This document shows positions 54,344-63,560 of a stretch of DNA of 64,000 bases, in pieces. Each line of letters starts with the position of its first letter. The stretch's first letter is position 1. This DNA is from Bacteroidota bacterium (GTDB lineage Bacteria; Bacteroidota; Bacteroidia; UBA8524). The position numbers and the translations under genes are program-made. The notes under the pieces are model-generated. The model ran no database searches. It was not told the origin of the DNA and saw nothing but the letters and a program-made list of their open reading frames with translations. The stretch lies in the NCBI GenBank assembly GCA_008933805.1, contig WBUH01000017.1:1-64000 (forward strand). Reading direction: 5' to 3'.

Positions 54344-56533
54344 ATGATAAAAAAAGTAGTACTATCCTTATTCCTAGCCTTTAGCATGCTTGCTGCTAAT
54401 GCCTCGTTCGAACCGTCTGACGAGGGAATGTGGCTGCCCATTTTGCTAAAAAAATACAATTACGACCAAATGAAAAAGCTGGGCTTGAAACTTAAGCCAG
54501 AGCAGATTTATGACGTAAATAAAGCCAGCCTGAAAGATGCCATCCTTTGGTTTGGCGGAGGTTGTACAGGTGAAATAGTATCGGGTACAGGGTTGGTACT
54601 TACTAACCACCACTGCGGATACGGAGCCATACAATCACACAGTACAGTTCAAGATAACATCTTAGACAATGGCTTTTGGGCTAAAACACTAGCCGAAGAA
54701 AAACAAAACGCCGGTCTTAGCGTATCACTATTGGTGCGTATGGAAGATGTATCATCGCAAATAATGCCTGCTTTGATGGGCTTAAACGATGAGCAAAAAG
54801 CCGGAAAAATTAAAGAACTAAGCGATACAATTGCTAAAAGGGCTACCAATGGTACTCACTACGAAGCATTTGTAAAAGACATCTTTAAAAACAACCAATA
54901 CATACTATATGTAATGGAGCGCTTTACCGATATTCGTTTAGTAGGAACTCCCCCTCAAAACATTGGTAAATTTGGTGGTGATACTGATAACTGGATGTGG
55001 CCGCGTCACACCGGTGATTACTCAATGTTCCGTATCTACGCCAACAAAGAGAATAAACCTGCTGATTACTCAACCGAGAACGTACCCTACAAACCCAAAT
55101 ACTCACTTTCAATTTCATTGGATGGTGTTAAAGAAGGCGATTACGCTATGATTATGGGTTTCCCCGGTCGCACCAACCGTTACGAAACCGCAATGGGTAT
55201 CCAGATGGCAATTGATAAAGTAAACCCTGCCATTGTGAAATTGCGTGAAAAAAGGCTAGAATTGATGAAGCAACAAATGAGCAAAGACGTTGCTGTTCGT
55301 ATTCAACTATCATCACGTTATGCTCAAATTGCTAACTACTGGAAATACTTCATCGGCCAAACCGAGCAAATCAAACGTCTTAAAGTAGTTGACCAAAAGA
55401 AAGCCGACGAAGCCAAGTTTAAAACATGGGCAGAAGGTAAAGCCGAATACGCTAACCTCTTCAATAACATTGATAAAGCCTACGCTGAGTACTTGCCTAT
55501 TTGTACACACCGCACCTATTTGAGTGAAGGTATCTTGGGTTCAATCATTCTTAACCAAGCATCAGGTTTTGCAAGTTTGGATAAAGCCCTTGCCGAAGGT
55601 AAAGAAGATGCAAAAACTAAAGCCGTTGATGGTTTGAAAAAACGCACAGAAGCTATCTTTAAACTATACAACCCAACTGTTGAAGAAAACATATTGGCTG
55701 CAATGTTGGGCTACTTCTACTCTGATATTCCTAAAGACCAACACCCTGCTATTTTGGGTGAGATTTTGGCTCAATACCCCGGTGTTAGCGCTGATGAAGC
55801 CTTTACTAAATATGCCGCCAGCGTTATGGCAAACAGTATGATGGTATCGCAAGATAAAATCAACGCGTACTTAGCCAACCCAACGTTGGAAGCTTTGAAT
55901 GCCGACCCTGCTTACAAGCTGGTAAAAGCATTTAACGATAACTACGATAAAAACTACAAAGCCCGTGTTGATGCATTTAATGCCGCTACAGCTAAAGAAG
56001 GTGAATTGTACATTAAAGGTTTGATGGCAATGGACCCGACCAGAAACTTTTATCCTGATGCTAACAGCACTTTCCGCCTAACCTATGGTTCGGTAAAAGG
56101 ATATACCGCAAAAGATGCGGTAGTGTATAAGCACTTTACTACTCTTGACGGTGTTGAAGAGAAATATGTACCCGGTGATGACGAGTTTGATGTACCTGCA
56201 AAATTGTTGGAACTAAACCGTAACAACGACTTTGGTGCCTATGCTGATAAAGCCACCGGAGAATTGATTACCTGCTTTATTACTGATAACGATATTACCG
56301 GCGGTAATAGCGGTAGCCCTGTAATGAACGGTAAAGGTGAATTGATTGGTTTGGCATTTGACGGTAACTGGGAAGCAATGAGCGGTGATATTGTATTTGA
56401 TACCCGCTACAAACGTACTATTAGCGTAGATATACGCTATGTATTGTTTACCATTGATAAACTGGCCGGTGCAACCAACATCATCAAAGAACTTAATCTT
56501 GTAAAAGGTGGTAAAAAAGTAACCATCTACTAA
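54344..56533 (+). CDS. S46 family dipeptidyl-peptidase, DPP7-like
   Basis: Secreted serine exopeptidase that releases dipeptides from polypeptide N-termini. The 729 residues start with a signal peptide (1-20, SMLAANA) and the family N-terminus DEGMWLPILLKK. The chymotrypsin-like catalytic parts are TNHHCGYGAIQ (His89/90), the Asp region near DNWMWPRHTGDYSMFRIY (about 215-235) and the nucleophile Ser656 in GGNSGSP. Gly674 in FDGNWEAMSGD lies 18 residues after the Ser, the place where DPP7-type enzymes have Gly and DPP11-type have Arg, so a preference for hydrophobic P1 is likely. It probably acts in the periplasm for peptide nutrition. Confidence 0.93.
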   Translation: MIKKVVLSLFLAFSMLAANASFEPSDEGMWLPILLKKYNYDQMKKLGLKLKPEQIYDVNKASLKDAILWFGGGCTGEIVSGTGLVLTNHHCGYGAIQSHSTVQDNILDNGFWAKTLAEEKQNAGLSVSLLVRMEDVSSQIMPALMGLNDEQKAGKIKELSDTIAKRATNGTHYEAFVKDIFKNNQYILYVMERFTDIRLVGTPPQNIGKFGGDTDNWMWPRHTGDYSMFRIYANKENKPADYSTENVPYKPKYSLSISLDGVKEGDYAMIMGFPGRTNRYETAMGIQMAIDKVNPAIVKLREKRLELMKQQMSKDVAVRIQLSSRYAQIANYWKYFIGQTEQIKRLKVVDQKKADEAKFKTWAEGKAEYANLFNNIDKAYAEYLPICTHRTYLSEGILGSIILNQASGFASLDKALAEGKEDAKTKAVDGLKKRTEAIFKLYNPTVEENILAAMLGYFYSDIPKDQHPAILGEILAQYPGVSADEAFTKYAASVMANSMMVSQDKINAYLANPTLEALNADPAYKLVKAFNDNYDKNYKARVDAFNAATAKEGELYIKGLMAMDPTRNFYPDANSTFRLTYGSVKGYTAKDAVVYKHFTTLDGVEEKYVPGDDEFDVPAKLLELNRNNDFGAYADKATGELITCFITDNDITGGNSGSPVMNGKGELIGLAFDGNWEAMSGDIVFDTRYKRTISVDIRYVLFTIDKLAGATNIIKELNLVKGGKKVTIY

Positions 56534-56570
56534 AATAGTTAACCAAAAATGGCGTGGAGGTACTATCTTG

Positions 56571-56578
56571 TACCTTTG
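56571..56578 (+). promoter_or_regulatory. -7 element of the DUF4920 gene
   Basis: TACCTTTG at 56571-56578, exact match, 23 nt before the ATG at 56602. The -33 position has no TTTG. Confidence 0.5.
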
Positions 56579-56601
56579 CGCCATTTAATTTTTTAACCCA
56601 T

Positions 56602-57057
56602 ATGAAAAAGATATTGATATTGTTTGCTGCACTTGCTGCATTTACCGCTTGCGAAAAGAAACTACCCAGTACAGGTACTTTTGGCGACCAAAGCGTTACT
56701 GCCGATGCTGCTACCCCTATTGCTGAGTTTATGGCTACAGCAACAGAAGCTGAGAAAACAGGAAAAGTAACAGGTACTATTACTAAAGTGTGCCAAAGTA
56801 AAGGCTGCTGGTTTAACCTTGATTTGGGAAGCGATAAATATGTACGCATTATTACCAAAGACCACTCTTTTTCTATTCCTAAAGATGCCAGCGGTAAAAC
56901 TGCCATTGCACAAGGTGTTTTAAGAACCAAAACAACCGATGTGGAGCGTTTGAAACACCTTGCGGAAGACGAAGGCAAAAGCAAAGAAGATATAGCTAAA
57001 ATTACCGAGCCCAAAGTTGAATATGAGTTTGAGGCTACAGGGGTGATAATAAAGTAA
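56602..57057 (+). CDS. DUF4920 family lipoprotein
   Basis: The 151-residue protein has a lipoprotein signal peptide (AAFTA-C, Cys17). The conserved core is GTITKVCQSKGCWFNLDLGSD, then KDHSFSIPKDASGKTAIAQGVL, typical of DUF4920, where the Cys-x-x-x-Gly-Cys-Trp motif may bind a metal. The role is unknown. The frame opens 16 codons upstream (56554); the ATG at 56602 precedes the signal peptide. A strong terminator follows at 57108. Confidence 0.85.
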   Translation: MKKILILFAALAAFTACEKKLPSTGTFGDQSVTADAATPIAEFMATATEAEKTGKVTGTITKVCQSKGCWFNLDLGSDKYVRIITKDHSFSIPKDASGKTAIAQGVLRTKTTDVERLKHLAEDEGKSKEDIAKITEPKVEYEFEATGVIIK

Positions 57058-57107
57058 TAATATGGTTAGATGGGTTTTAACTCGAAATAAACCTGTCTTT
57101 ACTAACC

Positions 57108-57137
57108 AAAAAGCAGGCTAAACAGCCTGCTTTTTTT
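57108..57137 (+). terminator. Intrinsic terminator of the DUF4920 gene
   Basis: A perfect 12-bp stem (57108-57119 with 57124-57135), tetraloop and T-run. Confidence 0.88.
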
Positions 57138-57141
57138 GTTA

Positions 57142-57172
57142 TTGGTTTTAGTAGTTGCACACATTATTTTTG
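57142..57172 (+). promoter_or_regulatory. Promoter of the lipoprotein gene pair at 57180
   Basis: TATTTTTG at 57165-57172 is a perfect -7 element; TTGG (57142-57145) is at the -33 place with a 19-nt spacer. The ATG at 57180 is 7 nt after it. Confidence 0.6.
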
Positions 57173-57179
57173 AACCTTT

Positions 57180-57914
57180 ATGCTTAGGAATATCCTTATA
57201 CTGGCTAGTTGTATTTTATTGGCCTTTGGTTGTAAACAAGGCAATAAATCAACCGCAAAACAATTTAATGGGTATGCAGTTTGGGAAGAGGGTTTTACCA
57301 CTTTTACCGATTGTAATACTGGAAAAGAATATTGGCTGAAGGATGCCACAGGCGAGTTGGCCAAACAATTAAATGGAGTTACCAAAGAGGCTTACCAGCC
57401 AGTTTTTGTTACCCTTGAAGGAGATTTATTACCCCCGTCTACGGTAGGGGTGGAGGCATCGTATGATAACGTGATGAACGTGAAAAAGGTAGTAGCTGTT
57501 CTTACCGAGGCCCCTAAAGAAGCTTGCAAAGTAAAAACCGGTAATGCTGTGTTTGATTGCAACGGCGAAAACTGGGAGTTGACCTTTGGACAAGACATAA
57601 AGTTTACCGCTAAAATGCCCAACGATACGTTGGTGTTCTTTTCATTAGCGCAGCCCGAAGCTCGCGACTCGGCAGGAATTGGCCGTATATTTTATACCCG
57701 TGCCGTCAACGAAAATTTCCAAGATATTCAAATAATAATTACTGAAAAACCTTGTAAGAACCCTACAGGCAAAATAAGCCGATTTAACGCCAAGGTGCTA
57801 TTTGGCGGAGTAACATTTGAGGGTTGCGCAAAACTAAAAACATCCAAAATCCCTGATGAACAAAATTCAACTACTGGCTACAATGGTAGCACTGGCCGTG
57901 ATGGCCGCCTGTGA
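57180..57914 (+). CDS. Lipoprotein with NlpE-like N-terminal part
   Basis: The 244-residue protein has a lipoprotein signal peptide (LLAFG-C, Cys18). The first half (FTTFTDCNTGKEYWLKD and QPVFVTLEGDLLP) resembles the copper-resistance NlpE/CutF-type beta domain found in Bacteroidota. The second half (120-225) is a separate beta domain with Cys pairs (VFDCNGENWELTFG and VTFEGCAKL). The domain appears to finish at GCAKL; the last 20 residues (KTSKIPDEQNSTTG...) run into the next gene and look like read-through after loss of an earlier stop. Function uncertain. Confidence 0.75.
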   Translation: MLRNILILASCILLAFGCKQGNKSTAKQFNGYAVWEEGFTTFTDCNTGKEYWLKDATGELAKQLNGVTKEAYQPVFVTLEGDLLPPSTVGVEASYDNVMNVKKVVAVLTEAPKEACKVKTGNAVFDCNGENWELTFGQDIKFTAKMPNDTLVFFSLAQPEARDSAGIGRIFYTRAVNENFQDIQIIITEKPCKNPTGKISRFNAKVLFGGVTFEGCAKLKTSKIPDEQNSTTGYNGSTGRDGRL

Positions 57915-58773
57915 GACTAAAGGACACGAGGGAGGGCTTACGCATGGTGATAATGCCGAAAAAATCCCTGATTCAACCATGCATGATTTGATGCCTTCGG
58001 ATACACTATTTTACTTGGTGCAAGGGTTTGATAAAACCATTAACGGTTGTGTTAGCGATACGGCTGATTGTGCCAGTTTTAAATCAAGCTTTCCTGTAAT
58101 TGAGGCTCGTTTACACGGACAAGTATCCGACTCGGTAAACAATTTTATCCGTCAGAAATTATACAGCCCGTTGATTGGTGACAGGCCTGCAAACGGCATC
58201 AACGACTTGTTGGCTCCATATTATGAAGCCTACGAACAGGCCAAGCGTGAGGGTGCAAACCGTGGCGAAACTTATACTCCGGCATGGTACTACAGTCGTT
58301 TCTTTACTGTAAATGAAAACACCCCGCGAATGTTTACGTTGGCTCACCACGAGCAAAGTTTTGCCGGTGGTGCACACCCTAATCAGTTTGTAAACTATTA
58401 TCACTTTAACCCAAGCACAGGGGCACGTATGACTGCTGCCGATGTATTTAAACCCGGTTATCAGGCAGCCATTACTAAAATGGCCGAAAAGAAGTTTTTA
58501 CGAAAAATGCAGCTACTCGCAGGGAGTAATCTTGAGGAGCAAGGCTTTTGGTTTAAAGACAATAAGTTCACCTTACCGTCTAACTTTTACATCACTGAAA
58601 ATGGCATCAAATTCTTTTTCAACCCGTATGAAGTGGCAGCTTATGCTGTAGGTAAAATTGAAATGTCGTTTACCTATGCCGAGGTGGAAAGCTGGCTGCG
58701 TGATGAGTTTAATCCTAAAAAGATTGAAGAGAAGAAACAACACGAAGCCGCAGAGTCGGTAAAAGCGAAATAA
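57856..58773 (+). CDS. Lipoprotein with DUF3298 (RsiV-like) domain
   Basis: The 305-residue protein has a lipoprotein signal peptide (AVMAA-C, Cys19). The mature part has the DUF4163 and DUF3298 layout of RsiV-like proteins: FPVIEARL near 80, YSRFFTVNENTPRMFTLAHHEQSFAGGAHPNQFVNYYHFN (near 145-185), the GARMTAADVFKPGY strand, and the YITENGIKFFFNPYEVAAYAVG end near 255. RsiV itself binds lysozyme; this protein lacks a membrane anchor and an anti-sigma domain. Its start overlaps the previous gene by 59 nt in another frame, so the ATG at 57856 is supported by the signal peptide only. Confidence 0.85.
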   Translation: MNKIQLLATMVALAVMAACETKGHEGGLTHGDNAEKIPDSTMHDLMPSDTLFYLVQGFDKTINGCVSDTADCASFKSSFPVIEARLHGQVSDSVNNFIRQKLYSPLIGDRPANGINDLLAPYYEAYEQAKREGANRGETYTPAWYYSRFFTVNENTPRMFTLAHHEQSFAGGAHPNQFVNYYHFNPSTGARMTAADVFKPGYQAAITKMAEKKFLRKMQLLAGSNLEEQGFWFKDNKFTLPSNFYITENGIKFFFNPYEVAAYAVGKIEMSFTYAEVESWLRDEFNPKKIEEKKQHEAAESVKAK

Positions 58774-58797
58774 AACTTCATTAAATATTTAAAGTAT

Positions 58798-58830
58798 AAA
58801 GGCGCGAAACGTTTAACGTTTCGCGTCTTT
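58798..58830. terminator. Terminator between the DUF3298 and T9SS cargo genes
   Basis: A 15-bp stem with one G-T pair (58798-58812 with 58816-58830) and T-rich flank containing GTCTTTGTG. It lies between convergent genes and can serve both. Confidence 0.75.
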
Positions 58831-58855
58831 GTGCTTTATAGGTAAGGAGTAGGCT

Positions 58856-59797
58856 TTACTCTGCCGAGTGTTGAAGCACGATTTTCTTCACCAGCGACTT
58901 ATCGCCGTTTTTAATTTTCAGCAAGTAGAAACCCCCTGCTTGGTTGCTCAAATCCAATTGGCGGGTTTGCAGTCCTGTACCCTCGTTCACAAATTCCTCT
59001 TTATATATTTCTTTGCCTTGCAAGTCGGTAACCAACAGTTGCGTTTTACCTTTTTCAGCCAGTTCAAAATCCAACGCAAACTTGCCGTTACTTGGGTTGG
59101 GGTACACGTTCAGTTGGTTCACGGTCAGTTGTTTTTCATTCGCAGCCTTTTTAATCTCGGCGTTATTGTTCTTTTTCAACTCCTCTTTTGTAGGCTCTTC
59201 AAGGTTGATGAATGCAATAATTTTAACCATACGTACCTCAGCACCTTTAGGTAGGTTTTTCAACTCACTTTCAAGCATTTTACTGTCAATGCCCTCTGGC
59301 AGCAACTGCAATACATCGTGCAGGCTGTCAGTGTGCATACGCTTAATAATTACATTGTGTTGAATAGAAGTGTCATCACCGATAATTGTTACGTTATGTT
59401 CTTCAGATGTTTCGCCCTCAATTTTAATAGTAAAAGGCTCGTTGCCCATTTCACCCGGAAAAGCTCGTTTAATCATTATTTCCTTTCCTTGGGTGGTATC
59501 ACCGTGCATAATCAAAATGTCTTTACCGTTTTCGGTGTCATCCAGTTTAAAGGTAAATTTTTCGGGCAATTTTCCTTCTTCCGATAGTTGTTTGATGTGT
59601 TGGTCGTGAAACTTGTGCAAATCCTCTTTGCTGTAAAAAACTGTATCAATACTAAAGGTTTTACCGTCCTCAACCTTCATAATTTTAATACGGTATTCTT
59701 CTTTTTTCTCAGCGGGTGTTTGTGCAACAACCGTGGTAGCGCAATGGCCCAACAGCAACATGGGCAGCAATGCCTTTACTAATGTGTTTGTTTTCAT
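58856..59797 (-). CDS. Secreted protein with T9SS type A sorting domain
   Basis: The 313-residue protein has a signal peptide (about 1-26, TTVVAQ), then a highly charged middle part with repeated short beta motifs (EYRIKIMKVEDG, FTIKIEGETSEEHNVTIIGDDTS, HNVIIKRMHTDSLHD). A type A sorting domain ends it: LNVYPNPSNGKFALDF near 231 and a final K-S-L-V-K-K-I-V-L. It has no catalytic motif that I recognise. It diverges from the histidine kinase gene, with a minus-strand promoter at 59830-59857, so the kinase/regulator pair may control it. That is an inference from position. Confidence 0.82.
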   Translation of the reverse strand: MKTNTLVKALLPMLLLGHCATTVVAQTPAEKKEEYRIKIMKVEDGKTFSIDTVFYSKEDLHKFHDQHIKQLSEEGKLPEKFTFKLDDTENGKDILIMHGDTTQGKEIMIKRAFPGEMGNEPFTIKIEGETSEEHNVTIIGDDTSIQHNVIIKRMHTDSLHDVLQLLPEGIDSKMLESELKNLPKGAEVRMVKIIAFINLEEPTKEELKKNNNAEIKKAANEKQLTVNQLNVYPNPSNGKFALDFELAEKGKTQLLVTDLQGKEIYKEEFVNEGTGLQTRQLDLSNQAGGFYLLKIKNGDKSLVKKIVLQHSAE

Positions 59798-59829
59798 TTT
59801 ATGTAACAGTTTAGTGTGTTTTACAAGTT

Positions 59830-59857
59830 CAAAACTACCAAGCCCGGCAGAGCCAAA
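59830..59857 (-). promoter_or_regulatory. Minus-strand promoter of the T9SS cargo gene
   Basis: TAGTTTTG (59837-59830) is a perfect -7 element on the minus strand; TTTG (59857-59854) is at a 16-nt spacing, somewhat short. The leader to the start at 59797 is about 28 nt. Confidence 0.55.
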
Positions 59858-59893
59858 GAGTTAACAAAACCTGTTAATGAAAAGTTAAAGTGC

Positions 59894-61384
59894 ATGGCAA
59901 AGGCAAACCTGCATACTAATTTTGCCTTATTGAAACAACGTACTATAAATATTATTATCACTCTTAGCCTTTTGTGTGTGTTGGCGGTGCTGTTTTCACA
60001 AGGTATTTGGATAAGAAATTCATTAGCCATTGGTGAATCGAATTTTGACTATGCTGTTAACGAAGCGCTCAAACAAGTAGTGGCTAAGATGGAAAAGCAG
60101 AAGGTGTACCGAGTATTTAACCACCATACATCCAACGAGGGCTTTAAGGTGGATACGGCAAAAATGAACGTTATTAAAAGCGACTCTATTATTGAGATTA
60201 GAAGTATTAGCAGGGATACAGGCTATAATAAGCTTACCCACAAAACCCAAATCGTGTATTTAGATACCCTAAGCAAGGTAAGAAGTTGGGAACAGCGCAT
60301 TGATAGTATTGTAGGGGATATTTTGGTAGATTTAAGCGTTGATTCACTGCATACGGCTGTGAGCTTGAAGCAACAAAACATTGATTCAACCATAAAAGAA
60401 GCATTGGAACAAAATGGTATCAATACAGGATTTGAGTGTGCCGTAAAAAATCATAGCGGAGAACTACTGCTTCATTCAGAAAATTTTGACAAGAATGCCC
60501 CTAATATTTATAAAACTGTTATGTCTCCCAACAGCCTTGCCCTGCACCGCAACGAACTGTTGGTACAAATACCGCAGGCTGATAAAAACCGTAAAATGTG
60601 GTCGTCGTCGTTGCGGGTGCTTATCCACTCAGCAGTTTTTGTGTTGTTTATTATGGTAACCTTTTGGCTAACCATTCGCACCATACTAAAGCAAAAGAAA
60701 ATCAGCACGATAAAAAACGACTTTATCAATAACATGACCCACGAGTTCAAAACCCCCATTGCAACCATCGGGCTTGCCGCCGATGCGCTTAAAGAAACCG
60801 GAAGCGAACAAGTGGTGCATTTTGCTTCAATAATTAAGCAGGAAAGCCTGAACATGAATCAAAAGGTAGAAACCATATTGCAAATGGCGCTTTTGGAGCA
60901 ACAGCAAGTGAAATTGGCATTGCGGGTACTAAACGTTCATACATTGTTAGAGCAGGCGCAGGCACATTTTGAACTGCAACTGAAAGCCAAGCAGGCTATT
61001 GTTAAAACAGACTTTGCGGCTACTATTCCCAATGTATTGGCCGATGCGTTGCACCTTACCAATGTATTTGCCAATGTAATAGATAATGCGCTGAAATACT
61101 CAGAAGGGCAACCTGTGCTGCACATAGTCACAAAAAACCAAGACGGGCAGGTTGTAATAAGCATAAGCGATGAAGGCATAGGCATGAGCAAAGAGGAGCA
61201 AAAACGTGTGTTTGATAAGTTTTATCGTGCCCAAAGCGGCAACATACACAACACCAAAGGGTTTGGGTTGGGGCTAAGTTATGCCTTGCAAATAGTGCAG
61301 TTGCATAAAGGCACTATCAGCCTTGAAAGCACAAAAAATAAAGGAACTGTAGTAACCATCAGCTTGCCTGTAATACATGAATAA
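59894..61384 (+). CDS. Membrane sensor histidine kinase
   Basis: The 496-residue kinase has two transmembrane helices (about 17-37 and 248-266) around a 210-residue extracytoplasmic sensor domain rich in Ser, Asp and Val, without a known fold. In the cytoplasm there is a HisKA domain with His283 in NNMTHEFKTPIATIGLAADAL, then a HATPase domain with N box VIDNALKYSE near 397, ISDEGIGMSKEE and GFGLGLSYALQIVQLHKG. The frame is open upstream to 59816; the ATG at 59894 precedes the first helix by 16 residues. It overlaps the response regulator gene by 8 nt. Confidence 0.9.
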   Translation: MAKANLHTNFALLKQRTINIIITLSLLCVLAVLFSQGIWIRNSLAIGESNFDYAVNEALKQVVAKMEKQKVYRVFNHHTSNEGFKVDTAKMNVIKSDSIIEIRSISRDTGYNKLTHKTQIVYLDTLSKVRSWEQRIDSIVGDILVDLSVDSLHTAVSLKQQNIDSTIKEALEQNGINTGFECAVKNHSGELLLHSENFDKNAPNIYKTVMSPNSLALHRNELLVQIPQADKNRKMWSSSLRVLIHSAVFVLFIMVTFWLTIRTILKQKKISTIKNDFINNMTHEFKTPIATIGLAADALKETGSEQVVHFASIIKQESLNMNQKVETILQMALLEQQQVKLALRVLNVHTLLEQAQAHFELQLKAKQAIVKTDFAATIPNVLADALHLTNVFANVIDNALKYSEGQPVLHIVTKNQDGQVVISISDEGIGMSKEEQKRVFDKFYRAQSGNIHNTKGFGLGLSYALQIVQLHKGTISLESTKNKGTVVTISLPVIHE

Positions 61385-62075
61385 TAGCCCCCACATATTG
61401 TTGGTTGAAGACGATGTGAACTTCGGTTCGGTGCTGAAATCGTTTTTAGAGATGCACCAATACAACGTTACCCTGTGTGATAACGGCGAAAAGGGGTATT
61501 CTGCGTTTAGGGCAGGCAGTTTTGATATTTGCTTGGTAGATGTGATGATGCCCTACAAAGACGGTTTTACGTTGGTGCAGGAAATACGGAGGTTTGACAG
61601 CGTGGTTCCCGTAGTTTTTATTACAGCCAAAAGCATGAAACCGGATGTATTAAACGGATTTGAAGTGGGAGCGGATGATTACATTACCAAGCCGTTTGAC
61701 AGTGAGATTTTATTACAGAAAATTAAAGCCTTATTACGCAGGAGTACTCGTAAAGCCTCAGAAGACATACAGGTTAGCGGAGAAATAGCCATAGGTGGTT
61801 TTGTGTTTAATACCCAAACCCGCGAGTTGCAGGGCTTTGGAAACATTGTTAATCTATCGCCGAAAGAAGCCGAACTATTAACCTTGCTTTGCAACGAGGG
61901 ACAAACGTTGCTCGAAAGGCATAAGGCCCTTGTGAAGTTGTGGGGAGAAGACAGCTACTTTACTGCCCGCAGTATGGACGTGTACATCACCCGCTTGCGC
62001 GGTTACTTTAAACCCGATGCTTCTATCAGCATTATAAATGTCCAACGTAAGGGGTTCAGACTGGTCGTTAGTTAA
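61377..62075 (+). CDS. OmpR/PhoB-family response regulator
   Basis: The 232-residue protein has a receiver domain with Glu11/Asp12, the phosphorylated Asp55 (VDVMMP), Thr83 and Lys105 (ADDYITKPFD), then a winged-helix DNA-binding domain (about 130-230) of the OmpR type: LSPKEAELLTLLCNEG and the DVYITRLRGYFK recognition helix region. It overlaps the sensor kinase gene, so the two form one two-component system. The divergent T9SS cargo gene is a plausible target. Confidence 0.95.
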   Translation: MNNSPHILLVEDDVNFGSVLKSFLEMHQYNVTLCDNGEKGYSAFRAGSFDICLVDVMMPYKDGFTLVQEIRRFDSVVPVVFITAKSMKPDVLNGFEVGADDYITKPFDSEILLQKIKALLRRSTRKASEDIQVSGEIAIGGFVFNTQTRELQGFGNIVNLSPKEAELLTLLCNEGQTLLERHKALVKLWGEDSYFTARSMDVYITRLRGYFKPDASISIINVQRKGFRLVVS

Positions 62076-62101
62076 GATTCCCAATCCCCAGTATCCAATC
62101 C

Positions 62102-63370
62102 CTAATACCCGTATTTCTCCTTCCACCTGTCTTTCAAAAACTTGCGGAGTTCGTTTTCGCGGGCATTGTTGCCGGGGTCGTATAGTTTAGTGCCGTTAAT
62201 GGCTTCAGGCAAAAAGTCCATTTCAATAAAACTGTTGTCAAAGTCGTGGGCATATTTGTACTCTTTTCCATAGCCAATATTCTTCATCAGCTTGGTAACA
62301 GCATTGCGTAAATGAAGCGGTACGGGTAAATCGCCCGTTTTACGCACCAATTCAGCCGCTGCCCCAATAGCCACATACGAAGCATTGCTTTTAACCGAAC
62401 TGGCCAAATACACCGCCGTTTGCGAGAGGATAATACGTCCCTCAGGCATACCAATCTGCGTAACTGCTTGGAAAGTGCTGCTTGCCAGCAGCAAGGCATT
62501 GGGGTTTGCATTGCCCACATCTTCGCTGGCAAAAATTACCATACGGCGGGCAATAAACTTAGGGTCTTCGCCACCTTCCAGCATACGTGCCAGCCAATAC
62601 ACAGCCCCGTTCGGGTCGCTGCCCCGCATCGATTTTATAAACGCCGAAATAATATCGTAGTGCTGCTCCCCGCTTTTATCGTACATCGCCATTTTGTTTT
62701 GCGCCGCCGCCATTACCGCTTGGTTATTCAACACTCGCTTGTTACCCGTTTGTTGGTTAATGGTAAGCTCCAGCAGATTCAACAGCTTGCGTCCGTCGCC
62801 ACCGCTCAGATGAAACAAAGCATCCGTTTCCTGCACCTCAATCTCCAGTGTCTTTAGCACTTCATCGGTAGCAATGGCTCGGTTTAATATCTCGCCCAAT
62901 TCTTTATCGCCCAACGATTTCAGAATATACACCTGACATCTTGATAGTAACGCCGAAATCACCTCAAACGATGGGTTTTCAGTGGTAGCCCCCATCAGTA
63001 TTATTTTACCCCGTTCTACCGCCGCCAGCAAAGCATCCTGTTGGGCTTTGTTAAAGCGGTGTATCTCGTCAATAAATAAAATGCTTTTACCCACCGTATC
63101 GGCTTGGTCAAATACAGCGCGCACTTCCTTCACCCCCGATTGGATGGCACTAAGGGCAAAAAACGGCAACTCCATATAATTGGCAATCAGTTGTGCCAAC
63201 GTGGTTTTACCCACCCCCGGAGGTCCCCAAAAAATCAGTGAGGGTACAGTTCCGTTTTCAATGGCTTTGCGCAATACAGCACCTTCGCCTACAAGGTGTT
63301 CCTGTCCGGTATATTCATCCAGCGTTTGCGGGCGCAACCGCTCTGCCAAAGGAGGTAATTGGGTATTCAT
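62102..63370 (-). CDS. rarA: Replication-associated recombination protein RarA
   Basis: The 422-residue AAA+ ATPase (MgsA/Mgs1 homologue) acts at stalled replication forks. It has Walker A GPPGVGKTT near 50, Walker B LFIDEIHRFNKAQQD near 100, sensor 1 in GATTENPSFEVISALLSRC near 127, and the C-terminal tetramerisation part with DIISAFIKSMRGSDPNGAVYWLARMLEGGEDPKFIARRM near 250. The N-terminal PLAERLRPQTLDEYTGQEHLVG is typical. Length is normal. It is convergent with the response regulator gene, 26 nt away. Confidence 0.96.
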   Translation of the reverse strand: MNTQLPPLAERLRPQTLDEYTGQEHLVGEGAVLRKAIENGTVPSLIFWGPPGVGKTTLAQLIANYMELPFFALSAIQSGVKEVRAVFDQADTVGKSILFIDEIHRFNKAQQDALLAAVERGKIILMGATTENPSFEVISALLSRCQVYILKSLGDKELGEILNRAIATDEVLKTLEIEVQETDALFHLSGGDGRKLLNLLELTINQQTGNKRVLNNQAVMAAAQNKMAMYDKSGEQHYDIISAFIKSMRGSDPNGAVYWLARMLEGGEDPKFIARRMVIFASEDVGNANPNALLLASSTFQAVTQIGMPEGRIILSQTAVYLASSVKSNASYVAIGAAAELVRKTGDLPVPLHLRNAVTKLMKNIGYGKEYKYAHDFDNSFIEMDFLPEAINGTKLYDPGNNARENELRKFLKDRWKEKYGY

Positions 63371-63560
63371 AATTCAGTTGACATTTAACAGTAAACAAAG
63401 CGGGTTTGTTTAAAAATTAAACAATATTGCGCGTGAAATTTAGTGAAGTTATCTGAATGAATTTGGTTTTAGAACCTAATAATTCTATGTGTACACTTAT
63501 GAGGGATGTCTGTTATTAGTTGATATTCGTTGTATTGTAATAAAGAATGAATACCTTATA

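Noticed and set aside
59816-59893. GTG start that adds 26 residues to the histidine kinase
   Set aside because: The extra residues are basic and lie across the minus-strand promoter of the cargo gene; the ATG at 59894 leaves a normal short cytoplasmic N-terminus.
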